This document shows, in pieces, positions 52,056 to 60,633 of a DNA stretch of 64,000 bases. A model generated the notes under the pieces. The model worked only from the letters and a program-made list of their open reading frames with translations. It was not told where the DNA came from and made no database searches. The stretch comes from Maricaulis sp048270265 (GTDB lineage: Bacteria; Pseudomonadota; Alphaproteobacteria; Caulobacterales; Maricaulaceae). Numbering within the stretch: position 1 is the stretch's first letter; each line of letters starts with the position of its first letter. The stretch spans positions 62,001-126,000 of the forward strand of contig NZ_JBLWTD010000008.1 in NCBI RefSeq assembly GCF_048270265.1, given 5' to 3'. The translations under genes were made by a program, and so were the position numbers.

Positions 52056-52988
52056 ATGTTTGGATTCATTTTCAGGCGAGTTCTTATCGCCATCCCCACG
52101 ATTCTCGTGATCATTGCGGTTGCGTTCTTCATGATGCATGCCGCGCCGGGCGGGCCGTTCGATCTCGAACGCCCGATGCCGGACGAGACGCGTCAGATCC
52201 TCATGGCCCGCTATGGCATGGATCAGCCGATCTGGAAGCAATATCTCGATTACATGGTGAATCTCTTCCATGGTGATCTGGGACCATCGCTGAAGGTGCG
52301 CGACAAGGATGTCGCGGAAATCATCGCCGAGGGCTTTCCGGTCAGTGCGACGATCGGCATCTGTTCGATGATCCTGGCCGTGATCTTCGGATCCTTCCTC
52401 GGATCGGTCGCGGCCTTGCGTCAGAACACCAGCGGCGATTTTGCCGTCATGACCTTTGCGATGGTCGGAATTTCCATTCCACCCTTTGTGATGGGCCCGA
52501 TCCTGGCGCTGTTCTTCGGCCTGTATCTGGGCTGGCTGCCAACCGGTGGCCTTGATCCGCGGCTCGGCATGACGCCGGACCGGTTGATCCTGCCTGTCGT
52601 GACACTGGCCCTGCCGCAGATCGCCATCATTGCCCGCCTGATGCGGGCGAGCATGATTGAGGTCTTGCGTTCAAACTATATCCGCACGGCGCGGGCCAAG
52701 GGCCTGTCTCCGCCGGCCGTCATCATTCGCCATGCGCTGCGCTCGGCCATCCTGCCGCTGGTCAGCTATCTTGGCCCGGCATCCGCAGCCCTGATTTCCG
52801 GATCTCTGGTGATCGAGGTGGTGTTCCAGCTGCCCGGCATCGGCAAGCATTTCGTCGATGCGGCCCTGCAACGTGATTATACGATGGTGATGGGGGTCGT
52901 GATCATTTACGCCAGCCTGATCATCATCCTCAATCTGGTGGCGGACCTGCTCTATGGCGTCCTCAATCCGAAGGTGAAGTACGAATAA
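52056..52988 (+). CDS. oppB: Oligopeptide ABC transporter permease (OppB-like)
   Basis: 310 residues, six TM helices of the binding-protein-dependent permease family. N-terminal FIFRRVLIAIPTILVIIAVA and PGGPFDLERPMPDETRQILM typify DppB/OppB; the ATPase-contact EAA-type loop is RTARAKGLSPPAVIIRHALR. Stop overlaps the oppC start by 1 base. With oppC it forms the membrane pore for peptide or related-solute uptake. Confidence 0.92.
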   Translation: MFGFIFRRVLIAIPTILVIIAVAFFMMHAAPGGPFDLERPMPDETRQILMARYGMDQPIWKQYLDYMVNLFHGDLGPSLKVRDKDVAEIIAEGFPVSATIGICSMILAVIFGSFLGSVAALRQNTSGDFAVMTFAMVGISIPPFVMGPILALFFGLYLGWLPTGGLDPRLGMTPDRLILPVVTLALPQIAIIARLMRASMIEVLRSNYIRTARAKGLSPPAVIIRHALRSAILPLVSYLGPASAALISGSLVIEVVFQLPGIGKHFVDAALQRDYTMVMGVVIIYASLIIILNLVADLLYGVLNPKVKYE

Positions 52989-53896
52989 TGACCACGCTTG
53001 CAACACCTGGCGAAAAGGCTGAGCTGATTGAAACGGCCGCGGTCAAGGGCCGCTCGCTGTGGGAAGACGCGCGCGCGCGTCTGATGCGCAACAAGGCTGC
53101 CGTCGCCAGCATTGTCGTTCTGGGCACTCTGATCGTGCTGGCCATACTCGGCCAGATCGGTGTCTGGGTGCATGATTATGACACCATCTATCGCGAAGAA
53201 GTCTGGGTGCCGCCGACCTTCGAGAACTGGCACCTGTTCGGGACCGATGCCCAGGGGCGCGACATGGTCGCGCGGACCCTTGTGGGGCTTGGTGTCTCGC
53301 TGATGGTCGGCGTGGTGGCAACCATCGTCTCGCTGGTGATCGGCGTGACCTGGGGCGCGACCGCCGGCTTTATTGGCGGCCGGGTCGACCAGGCGATGAT
53401 GCGTTTCGTCGACATCCTCTATTCGCTGCCCTTTATCTTCTTCGTCATCATCCTGATGGTCGTGTTTGGCCGCAACATCATCCTGATCTTTGTCGCCATC
53501 GGCGCGGTAGAGTGGCTGACCATGGCGCGGATCGTGCGCGGCCAGACCATCGCCCTCAAGCGGATGGAATTCGTCGAGGCGGCTGAGGCGGCCGGCGTGT
53601 CGCAATGGAAGATCATTCAGCGCCACATCATTCCCAACGTTCTCGGACCCGTGGTGGTCTATGTCACGCTGATGATCCCGGTCGTCATCCTGGCGGAAAG
53701 CTTCCTGAGCTTTCTCGGCCTCGGGGTGCAGGAGCCTCTGACATCGCTGGGCCGTCTGATCTCGGCCGGTGCCCAGGACATGGAAGTTGCACCCTGGACG
53801 CTGATCGTGCCGGCGGTGACGATGATGGTGACGCTGTTCTGTCTCAACTTCATTGGTGATGGCCTGCGCGACGCGATCGATCCGAAGGACCGCTGA
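52988..53896 (+). CDS. oppC: Oligopeptide ABC transporter permease (OppC-like)
   Basis: 302 residues. N-terminal cytosolic ~30 residues, a TM (AAVASIVVLGTLIVLAILGQ), the family LFGTDAQGRDMVARTLVG, and the EAA loop EAAEAAGVSQWKIIQRHIIP. TM bundle ends with PWTLIVPAVTMMVTLFCLNF. The stop is followed by a strong terminator, so no ATPase genes follow in this transcript. Confidence 0.92.
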   Translation: MTTLATPGEKAELIETAAVKGRSLWEDARARLMRNKAAVASIVVLGTLIVLAILGQIGVWVHDYDTIYREEVWVPPTFENWHLFGTDAQGRDMVARTLVGLGVSLMVGVVATIVSLVIGVTWGATAGFIGGRVDQAMMRFVDILYSLPFIFFVIILMVVFGRNIILIFVAIGAVEWLTMARIVRGQTIALKRMEFVEAAEAAGVSQWKIIQRHIIPNVLGPVVVYVTLMIPVVILAESFLSFLGLGVQEPLTSLGRLISAGAQDMEVAPWTLIVPAVTMMVTLFCLNFIGDGLRDAIDPKDR

Positions 53897-53930
53897 CGGT
53901 CCCGGTTCTGCCAGAGCCTTTGTGAAACGG

Positions 53931-53961
53931 AAAAGGGCCACCCGATCAGGTGGCCCTTTTT
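53931..53961 (+). terminator. Intrinsic terminator after oppBC
   Basis: Stem AAAAGGGCCACC (53931-53942) with GGTGGCCCTTTT (53949-53960), six-base loop, ending in T-run. It closes the oppB-oppC transcript and could also work for the opposite-strand gene, whose stop lies 36 bp away. Confidence 0.92.
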
Positions 53962-53996
53962 GCTGTCAGATACCGGCTGCTTCGTTGCGGCCAGGC

Positions 53997-54602
53997 CTAT
54001 TGTCTGCGTCGCGCCCTGAACCAGCGACCATTTTCGCCAATCCGCATCATGTAGGAATCGAGGGCGGCGCTGCGGATGGTGGCGCCATCGCCGGGATCAA
54101 CGCTGCGGACAACGTGGGTCGTGTCGGAGTCGAGCTGCTGCCAGACCTGACCGTTTTCCAGCGTGACGATTGCGCGGCGCGAGCGGTTGAAGGTGATGCT
54201 GGCAACGGCGAGGTTATCGATGCGGTCAATCTGACCGGATGCATCCCGCGATACGGTACGCTCCCCGGACACCGCCGTCTCGTCGGCTGCGGCAAGGTCG
54301 CTGGCCGAGCCGCGTGGCAGGCCCATACGGGGCAGGGATGGCAGGCTGAAGCCGGGGATGCTGAGACCAAATGTCGCCTCTTCCGCAGCCTCGACCTCGT
54401 CCCGGTTGACAGCAATGACGCTGCCGGATTCGGTTTCGCCGTGCAGGGCCGCGACCGCGGCATCGAGACAGCTCAGGCGCGCGGTGTCATCCGCGATCGC
54501 TTCACAGGCGAAGAGCCCGTCGAGCGGAGAGCTGGGGGTTTGCGCCACCGCTTGCGAGGGCAAGGCGACGGCAACGGCCAGAAGCAGTAATCGAGTGTTC
54601 AT
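53997..54602 (-). CDS. Exported protein with N-terminal Cys pair
   Basis: 201 residues. Signal peptide MNTRLLLLAVAVALPSQAVA. The first mature part, FACEAIADDTARLSCLDAAV, is a Cys-x(n)-RLxC motif common in small alphaproteobacterial periplasmic proteins, probably a disulfide. The C-terminus ITFNRSRRAIVTLENGQVWQ leads into VRSVDPGDGATIRSAALDSY. No family recognised. It divides oppBC from oppA on the opposite strand. Confidence 0.7.
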   Translation of the reverse strand: MNTRLLLLAVAVALPSQAVAQTPSSPLDGLFACEAIADDTARLSCLDAAVAALHGETESGSVIAVNRDEVEAAEEATFGLSIPGFSLPSLPRMGLPRGSASDLAAADETAVSGERTVSRDASGQIDRIDNLAVASITFNRSRRAIVTLENGQVWQQLDSDTTHVVRSVDPGDGATIRSAALDSYMMRIGENGRWFRARRRQ

Positions 54603-54733
54603 GATCACACATATATCTACAAGGTTCGTTCGAACTATGCGCGACCTATCGGGAAGTGTCGACCGGCAGATGATGTTGCGCTAGATAGATCGCCTATGAA
54701 TCGCTTGGATATCTCGGAGGGGAGACCGAAATC

Positions 54734-56368
54734 GTGACCCGCAATAAAATCTTGTTCGCCATGCTTGCATCGGCATCAGCGCTGGCTCTGACCAGTTGTG
54801 GCGGCGAGGGGCCTGCGCCCACAGACGAAGTGGTCATCCACCGGGGAAATAATGCGGAGCCGCTTTCGCTGGATCCGCACAAGGCCAGTGGTACCTGGGA
54901 AAATAATATTATCGGCGACATGTTCGTCGGCCTCTTCACCGAGGACCCCGAGGCACACCCGGTTCCGGGCATGGCGGAAAGCTGGGAAGTCAGCGAGGAC
55001 GGTCTTGTCTGGACCTTTCATTTGCGCGCAGCCCAGTGGTCTGACGGCGTTCCGGTAACGGCGGGCGATTTCGTCTACGCCTGGCGCCGAATCGCCAATC
55101 CGGAGACCGGGGCCCAGTATGTCTCCCTGCTCTATCCGGTGGTCGGCGTGGCCGCTGTGAGCCGCGGCGAGGCCCCACCCGAGGCGATTGGCGTCGTTGC
55201 GGTCGATGACCGGACGCTGGAAATCCACCTCGAGAACCCCGCGCCCTACCTGCCGGGCCTTCTGACCCACTACACCACCTTCCCGCTGCCGCAGCATGTG
55301 GTCGAGCAATTCGGTGATGAGTGGATCCGCCCCGAGAATATCGAGGTGAACGGTCCCTACAAGCTGATCGACTGGCGGACGAACAACTTCGTCCATCTGA
55401 GCCGCAATCCCTACTTCTTCGACGATGCAAGCTCTTGTATCGATGAGGTGTATTACTACCCAACCGTTGACAATAGTGCGGCCGGCCGCCGGGTGCGCAA
55501 TGGCGAACTCGATCTGAACATGGAGTTCCCGGGCCAGCAGATGGAATTCCTGCGCCGGGAGATTCCCGACTATGTGCGCGTGCACCCGTATATGGGCACC
55601 GTGTATTTCTCCATCAACACGACGCTGGAACAGTTCTCGGATCCGGCGGTCCGCAACGCTTTGGGGATGGCGATCGATCGCGAATTCATCGCCAATGAAA
55701 TCCTGCGCGCCGGACAACTGCCGGCCTATTCGCTCGTTCCGCCAGGGATCGACAATTATGTCAGCGGTGTTGAAGCCAGCTGGGCCGACATCCCTGTTGA
55801 AGAGCGCCGTGTGATGGCGCGCGACATGCTGATGGCTGCCGGATACGGTCCGGACAATCCTTTCCGTTTCGAATACACCTACCGCGCCACGGCCGATAAT
55901 CCGCGTGTCGCTCCGGTAGTCCAGAACGACTGGTCGGCCATCGCTTCCTGGGTCCAGCCCGAACTGATCGTCAACGACACGCAGATTCACTATGACAATC
56001 TGCGCGCGTCCGACTTCGAGATCGCTGATGGCGGCTGGATCGCGGATTACAATGATCCGTACAACTTCCTGTTCCTCGGCGAGTATCGTTCCGTGCCGAT
56101 GAACTATGCCCGCTACAACAACCCGGACTATGACTCGCTGGTCGAACAGGCCAATCGTGAGCAGGACCTGGATGTGCGGGCCGGCATGCTGGCACAGGCC
56201 GAGCAGATGCTGATCGACGACATGCCGATCATCCCGCTGGTCTATTACGTCAACAAGAACCTCGTGAATCCACGCGTCACCGGCTGGGTCGACAATCTGA
56301 CCGATATTCACCGGACGCGTTACCTGTGTTTCGCCGATCTTGATCGTGGTGAAACGCCGACTGAATAA
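54734..56368 (+). CDS. oppA: Peptide ABC transporter substrate-binding lipoprotein (OppA-like)
   Basis: 544 residues, SBP_bac_5 family. Lipoprotein signal (LFAMLASASALALTSCGGEG) with lipobox LTSC. Family landmarks: EPLSLDPHKASGTWENNIIG, FHLRAAQWSDGVPVTAGDFV, and the C-terminal NREQDLDVRAGMLAQAEQML. GTG start with GGAGGGGAG at good spacing. Binds oligopeptides or a similar solute and delivers them to OppBC. Two paired Tyr/Trp-rich stretches could line the pocket. Confidence 0.92.
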   Translation: MTRNKILFAMLASASALALTSCGGEGPAPTDEVVIHRGNNAEPLSLDPHKASGTWENNIIGDMFVGLFTEDPEAHPVPGMAESWEVSEDGLVWTFHLRAAQWSDGVPVTAGDFVYAWRRIANPETGAQYVSLLYPVVGVAAVSRGEAPPEAIGVVAVDDRTLEIHLENPAPYLPGLLTHYTTFPLPQHVVEQFGDEWIRPENIEVNGPYKLIDWRTNNFVHLSRNPYFFDDASSCIDEVYYYPTVDNSAAGRRVRNGELDLNMEFPGQQMEFLRREIPDYVRVHPYMGTVYFSINTTLEQFSDPAVRNALGMAIDREFIANEILRAGQLPAYSLVPPGIDNYVSGVEASWADIPVEERRVMARDMLMAAGYGPDNPFRFEYTYRATADNPRVAPVVQNDWSAIASWVQPELIVNDTQIHYDNLRASDFEIADGGWIADYNDPYNFLFLGEYRSVPMNYARYNNPDYDSLVEQANREQDLDVRAGMLAQAEQMLIDDMPIIPLVYYVNKNLVNPRVTGWVDNLTDIHRTRYLCFADLDRGETPTE

Positions 56369-56437
56369 CTGACGCTTGTCAGATGACGCCCTCCCGACCT
56401 AGCTTGAGGTGAATTCGGGCAGGTTTGGGGGGCGCTC

Positions 56438-57685
56438 ATGTCAGGTGGCGACAATATTACAGACGCGATTGTTGCCGGTTCAGCCGGCGGTGAGCTTGGC
56501 GATGCGATCCACGCATCGCGGCGCAAGAAGCGTCAACGGCATTCGGCCTTCGAGCCGGCCTATCCGGCAGGCCAGTGCAGCAATTGCGGCACCAAGCTGA
56601 TTGGCCCTGTGTGCCATAGCTGCGGTCAGACCGCAGAAACCTTCCATCGACCGATCTGGGATTTGATGCTGGATGTGCTCGACGGGCTGTTCGGGCTCGA
56701 AGGCCGTCTGTGGCGGACGCTGCCGCCGCTGATGTTCCAGCCAGGCAAGCTGACCCGTCGGTACCTGTCCGGTGCCCGGGCGCGCTATGTCATGCCCTTC
56801 CGGCTCTATCTGACAGCCAGTGTCCTGTTTTTCCTGGCGGTCTTCGCGATCGACAGTTTCCAGAACAATCCCGACACCCCGATCCTTCCTGCCGATGCCC
56901 GCGCCGCGATCGATGCGGCGGTCGGCGAAATTCCGTTTGACGAAATCGACCAGGAACTCGAGCGGCAGGGCGTATCGCAGGAACAGCGGTCAGCAATCGC
57001 TGAACAGGTGGCTCGCGGTACGGAGGGCGTAGCACCGCTGGCCGACCCGGACGAAACGGCCGAGGAGCGTGCGGCGCGTGAGGAAATGGGCGCGGACGAG
57101 CTCAAGGAAGCGATCCGCGAGGCCTTGTTGCGCGACCGGGCGCAGCAGGATGGAGCCGGCTCCGGCGCTGAGGGCGGGTCTGCGCCGCTCGATTCGGATT
57201 CTGTCGGCGATGCCGTGGACCAGGGGCTGGCCGATGTGCCGATCGAGGTGCGCGAACGGCTGGCCGACCAGGCGGACCGGATCATCGATGATGGTGGCGC
57301 GTCGATCGCGGCGTCGATGCAGGTCTGGGCACCGAGGTTGATGTTCGGCCTGCTGCCGATCTACGCGCTCCTGCTGGCGATCACGCATTTCTACAAGCGA
57401 GGCTATTTCTTCTACGACCATCTCGTCGTCTCGCTGCACTTCCACTCCGTGCTGTTCTTCGGTTTCATCCTGGTGCTGGGGCTGAGCGCGATCATCGGGT
57501 CGGCAGCGGCGGGAATGGCGTTTGTGGTGTGGGCAAACTACTACCTCTACCGGCTGCACCGGGTCGTCTACCGCCACGGGCGCTTCTCATCACTGCTGCG
57601 GACCGTGTTCCTGGATTTCCTCTACGGCATCATACTTTTTGTCGGGATGATCATCCTGTTGCTCATCGGCATCCTCTCGGTCTGA
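56438..57685 (+). CDS. DUF3667-type zinc-ribbon membrane protein
   Basis: 415 residues. A zinc ribbon with Cys47, 50, 59 and 62 (CSNCGTKLIGPVCHSCGQ) precedes ETFHRPIWDLMLDVLDG and LWRTLPPLMFQPGKLTRRYL, which match DUF3667. TM segments flank a ~190-residue Asp/Glu/Arg-rich insert (for example RDRAQQDGAGSGAEGG), then four C-terminal TM. The acidic insert is longer than I expect for the family. Function unknown. Confidence 0.8.
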   Translation: MSGGDNITDAIVAGSAGGELGDAIHASRRKKRQRHSAFEPAYPAGQCSNCGTKLIGPVCHSCGQTAETFHRPIWDLMLDVLDGLFGLEGRLWRTLPPLMFQPGKLTRRYLSGARARYVMPFRLYLTASVLFFLAVFAIDSFQNNPDTPILPADARAAIDAAVGEIPFDEIDQELERQGVSQEQRSAIAEQVARGTEGVAPLADPDETAEERAAREEMGADELKEAIREALLRDRAQQDGAGSGAEGGSAPLDSDSVGDAVDQGLADVPIEVRERLADQADRIIDDGGASIAASMQVWAPRLMFGLLPIYALLLAITHFYKRGYFFYDHLVVSLHFHSVLFFGFILVLGLSAIIGSAAAGMAFVVWANYYLYRLHRVVYRHGRFSSLLRTVFLDFLYGIILFVGMIILLLIGILSV

Positions 57686-57694
57686 TCCGGACAG

Positions 57695-57727
57695 AAAAAG
57701 GGGGCCGCAGCGTGTGCTGCAGCCCCC
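57695..57727 (-). terminator. Intrinsic terminator for sppA
   Basis: GGGGGC (57700-57705) pairs with GCCCCC (57722-57727), with an inner GCAGC/GCTGC stem and a short loop. Read on the minus strand it is followed by five T. It lies just beyond the sppA stop and close to the end of the convergent DUF3667 gene. Confidence 0.88.
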
Positions 57728-57754
57728 GATCCAATGCAGGTCTGACCGTCTGCG

Positions 57755-59539
57755 TCAGTTCGGCTCAGCTGCCGTACTGCGCAATTGCGCCTGTCCGGAG
57801 CCAAGCTGTGACCGGGCCTCCAGCGCAGCGCGCACTTCGGGGAGGTCGAGCAGGGCATTCATCCGTGCTGCGGTTTCCGCCGTCTCCGCCGACATGCCGA
57901 ACAGGGCCGAGAAAGCCTCGAACGGTGTCTGTTCGCGCGGGAAGCGTACCAGGCGCACATCAGCCTCGGGCGCCAGACCCGCCAGTTCGCGGGACGCATC
58001 GACGGCGTCGCGGAACCCACCGATTTCGTCGACGAGGCCGAGGTCGAGGGCCTGGGCCCCGGTCCACACACGCCCGCGGGCGATTTCCAGCACCCGCTCG
58101 AGCGGCAGGTCACGGCCATCGGCCACGCGCTGGGTGAAGTCGTCATAGGTATCGGCCATCTGCGCGCGATAGGCGGCGCGCTGGGTCTCGGTCCAGCTCT
58201 GCTGGCCGGAGAAGGCGGTGGCATACTCGCCGCCGACATGGACCGACTCAGAGTTCAGGCCGACCATTTCGAACGTGCCTTCCAGAGCCACCTTGCCGCC
58301 GAGCACGCCGATCGAACCGGTGAGCGTGGTCGCATGGGCCAGGATGTAGTCGGCCGGTGCGGCGAGATAATAGCCACCGGACGCGGCCATCGAGGCCATC
58401 GATATGATCACCGGCTTGCCGGCTTCGCGGGCCCGCTCAATGGCGTGCCAGACCTGGTCTGACGCGATGGCGGATCCGCCCGGTGAGTCGACCCGGACCA
58501 GGATGGCCCGGATGCTGGCATCATTGGCGGCCTCGAGAATGGCCTCGGCCATGCTGTCGCTGCCAATTCCGCCGCCACTGCTGAACGGGCTCTGGTCGGC
58601 AGTGCCGGTCACGATGGCACCCTGGCCCTCGATCAGGGCAATGGCCGGACCCTGGACCCAAGGGGTGAGCATCGCCTGATAGGCTTCGATCGTCACGATT
58701 TCCGCACCGTTTCCGGCGCGGGCAAGGGCAGCCTCGCGTGCCTCCACGACATGGCCGAGATGGTCAACCAGTCCGCGCTCCAGCGCGTCCTCGGCGGAAT
58801 GCGGCGCGGTTTCGAAGACACCGCGCAGCGCCTCCGGCGTGATGTCGCGATCGGCGGAAATGCCGGCAATCGCCGTGTCGAAGATGGAGTTCATGTAGGA
58901 CAGCGTGGCTTCGCGGTGAGCATCGGTGAAGCCGGTCTCGGTGTAGACATTCGCCGCATTCTTGAACTCGAAGAACTGCTCGAATTGCGGGTTGGCGTTG
59001 AAATGTTCGAACATGCCGCCAAGGAAGAGCACTTCCGAGGCCAGGCCGGCCGGGGTGAAGTTGGCCGTATCCTGCAGCCAGAGATCATCGGAACCGGAGA
59101 CGGCGAAATAGCCGGTCACCGAGGTGCCTTCAAAACCCTGTGCGTGGGTGATGACGAATTTGCCGGAACTGCGGAAATCGGCGATCGCGTCGCGGATCTC
59201 TTCGGCCATGCCCGGCGCCAGGCCGAACTCATTGGCCCGGATAAAGATGCCGGCAACAGCGGGGTCGGTTTCGGCGTGCTCCAGCGTCTGAACGATTTGA
59301 ACCACCGAAAGGGGCTCTGCAAAAGCGAAGGGCGAGCGCGATGGCGAATCAAGCCGTTCGGCGCGCAGGTCCAGTTCGAGAACCGCACCACTGACTGGCA
59401 GGACGGGTTCCGGGCGGGCTCCGGAGATGGCGGAAAACAGCATGCCTGTGATCAGGAAGGCGACGAGAACGAGGGTGAGAACTGACCCGACGATCACGCC
59501 GAAGATCGAGCCAAAAAATGTAATCCAGAACTGTTTCAT
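57755..59539 (-). CDS. sppA: Signal peptide peptidase SppA (67-kDa type)
   Basis: 594 residues, the double-length form in which each half supplies one catalytic residue. N-terminal TM (FFGSIFGVIVGSVLTLVLVA), a Lys in FFEFKNAANVYTE of the first half and a nucleophilic Ser in MAASGGYYLAAPADYI of the second; ILVRVDSPGGSAIASDQVW precedes it. Degrades cleaved signal peptides in the membrane. ATG 59539 follows AAGGACC; an upstream in-frame ATG at 59554 is unlikely. Confidence 0.93.
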   Translation of the reverse strand: MKQFWITFFGSIFGVIVGSVLTLVLVAFLITGMLFSAISGARPEPVLPVSGAVLELDLRAERLDSPSRSPFAFAEPLSVVQIVQTLEHAETDPAVAGIFIRANEFGLAPGMAEEIRDAIADFRSSGKFVITHAQGFEGTSVTGYFAVSGSDDLWLQDTANFTPAGLASEVLFLGGMFEHFNANPQFEQFFEFKNAANVYTETGFTDAHREATLSYMNSIFDTAIAGISADRDITPEALRGVFETAPHSAEDALERGLVDHLGHVVEAREAALARAGNGAEIVTIEAYQAMLTPWVQGPAIALIEGQGAIVTGTADQSPFSSGGGIGSDSMAEAILEAANDASIRAILVRVDSPGGSAIASDQVWHAIERAREAGKPVIISMASMAASGGYYLAAPADYILAHATTLTGSIGVLGGKVALEGTFEMVGLNSESVHVGGEYATAFSGQQSWTETQRAAYRAQMADTYDDFTQRVADGRDLPLERVLEIARGRVWTGAQALDLGLVDEIGGFRDAVDASRELAGLAPEADVRLVRFPREQTPFEAFSALFGMSAETAETAARMNALLDLPEVRAALEARSQLGSGQAQLRSTAAEPN

Positions 59540-59648
59540 CAAGGGTCCTTCCAAACCGGATGCGCGGTTGACCGGACCATCTGTGCAAGAAGCAGTCCTG
59601 TCCAGACCCTAGATTAGAGTGCCGGCGCGGGACAGGGGCGGGGGCGGG

Positions 59649-59658
59649 NNNNNNNNNN
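59649..59658. other. Assembly gap (ten N)
   Basis: Run of ten N, probably a scaffolding placeholder of unknown true length. It removes the 3' end of the tRNA-Pro gene. Confidence 0.99.
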
Positions 59659-59725
59659 AGCAAGATTTGAACTTGCGACCCCCGCCTCCCGAAGACGGTG
59701 CTCTACCAGGCTGAGCTATACTCCG
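59659..59725 (-). tRNA. tRNA-Pro (anticodon CGG), 3' end in assembly gap
   Basis: Minus-strand cloverleaf starts CGGAGTA-TA-GCTC (5' at 59725). D arm GCTCAGCCTGGTAGAGC, anticodon stem CCGTC/GGCGG enclosing TTCGGGA (anticodon CGG), T arm GCAAG-TTCAAAT-CTTGC. The base at 59659 is the first of the 3' acceptor strand; the remaining acceptor, discriminator and CCA positions are hidden by the ten N. Confidence 0.9.
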
Positions 59726-59981
59726 AACCGAGGCGGCGCTTATAGCCAACTCGCGACAGCCGTGCAACGCGCCAAAAACACCCGGCACAGCCTCTGTAGC
59801 AGGCCTGCCCGCATCGCTGAGTCAGGTGGATCTGTGCGCGAATTGGCGCGGTGATGCTGCGGTTTGGGCGTTGCCACTGCAGAGCAGCTGCAAATCTGCC
59901 CGGCAGTCACCGCATTGAGCCGTTGCATCCGTCGGCTCGACTCGGTATCTAGCCCGCTCCGTCGCAGATGGCGGACCCGGT

Positions 59982-60056
59982 TGGGGCGTCGCCAAGTGGT
60001 AAGGCACCGGTTTTTGGTATCGGCATTCCCAGGTTCGAATCCTGGCGCCCCAGCCA
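59982..60056 (+). tRNA. tRNA-Gln (anticodon TTG)
   Basis: 75 nt with CCA encoded. Acceptor TGGGGCG/CGCCCCA, D arm with AAGTGGTAAGG, anticodon stem CCGGT/ATCGG around TTTTGGT (anticodon TTG), T arm CCAGG-TTCGAAT-CCTGG. All stems close. Confidence 0.95.
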
Positions 60057-60633
60057 ACCGACTCAGTTGAAACCTTCAGCGCGAATCATCCCGCACCGGG
60101 AGCCCCCGGTGATAACGGGCGCGGCGATTCGGCAGGGTGGCACCGCGGGGACGGGCGCGAAGCATGGCGCTGTCACGCAGACGTGAAATGTCCGTGACAC
60201 CCCCTGGCCGCCGGAAGCCGGGAACCCCTTGAGACACGAACAGCTTATTGCATCCCCTAGGCGAGCTGCGCCCGGCAATTAATCGCATCAGGCGAAATCT
60301 GCTGCTTTCGGAGCTGGTTTGGTCGCATTCCAGCCATAATGATGTATTGATCGTAAGGCTTGGCTAGTGTTAGCGTTCAGCCGGATTTCAAGGGCGCGCA
60401 TGCGTTAATGAGACGGTGGGGCTACCATCGCGGTCTATGGGTGGTTCGTAACAACAGCTACGGTAACCATCCGTGCAGAATTGAACGCTAATCGGGTTAT
60501 CCGAGGGCGGCCAGCGCGCCGCTTGAGTTTAGGGTAGGGGGCCAATCCGGCAGGCATTTTGCCGGTTTAGCATCGAATTAATGTGGGCGGGGAGCCGTAC
60601 TGGCGACCTGCGATTACCATTGTGAGGCGAGAA
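60057..60633. other. 577-bp non-coding region upstream of the TonB-energiser operon
   Basis: No reading frame with support. It contains a foldable block at 60370-60491 (reported separately) and a smaller hairpin CCGGCA/TGCCGG at 60547-60565 just before the DUF3450 start. A TTGATC at 60348-60353 could be a -35 element but the -10 is weak. The extent suggests a long regulated leader for the energiser operon. Confidence 0.55.
60370..60491 (+). promoter_or_regulatory. Foldable leader element
   Basis: Ten-base closing arms TTAGCGTTCA (60370-60379) and TGAACGCTAA (60482-60491) enclose a hairpin GGGTGGTT-CGTA / TACG-AACCATCC (60439-60472, one G-T pair) and a weaker CGGTGG/CCATCG. The layout is a multi-branch junction. 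Possibly a riboswitch-like or sRNA-target leader of the energiser operon; no known family recognised and no cobalamin box seen. Confidence 0.4.

Noticed and set aside
59982..60056. tRNA-Gln as an integration site with a duplicated 3' end
   Set aside because: I could not find a second copy of the tRNA 3' end or an integrase in the window.
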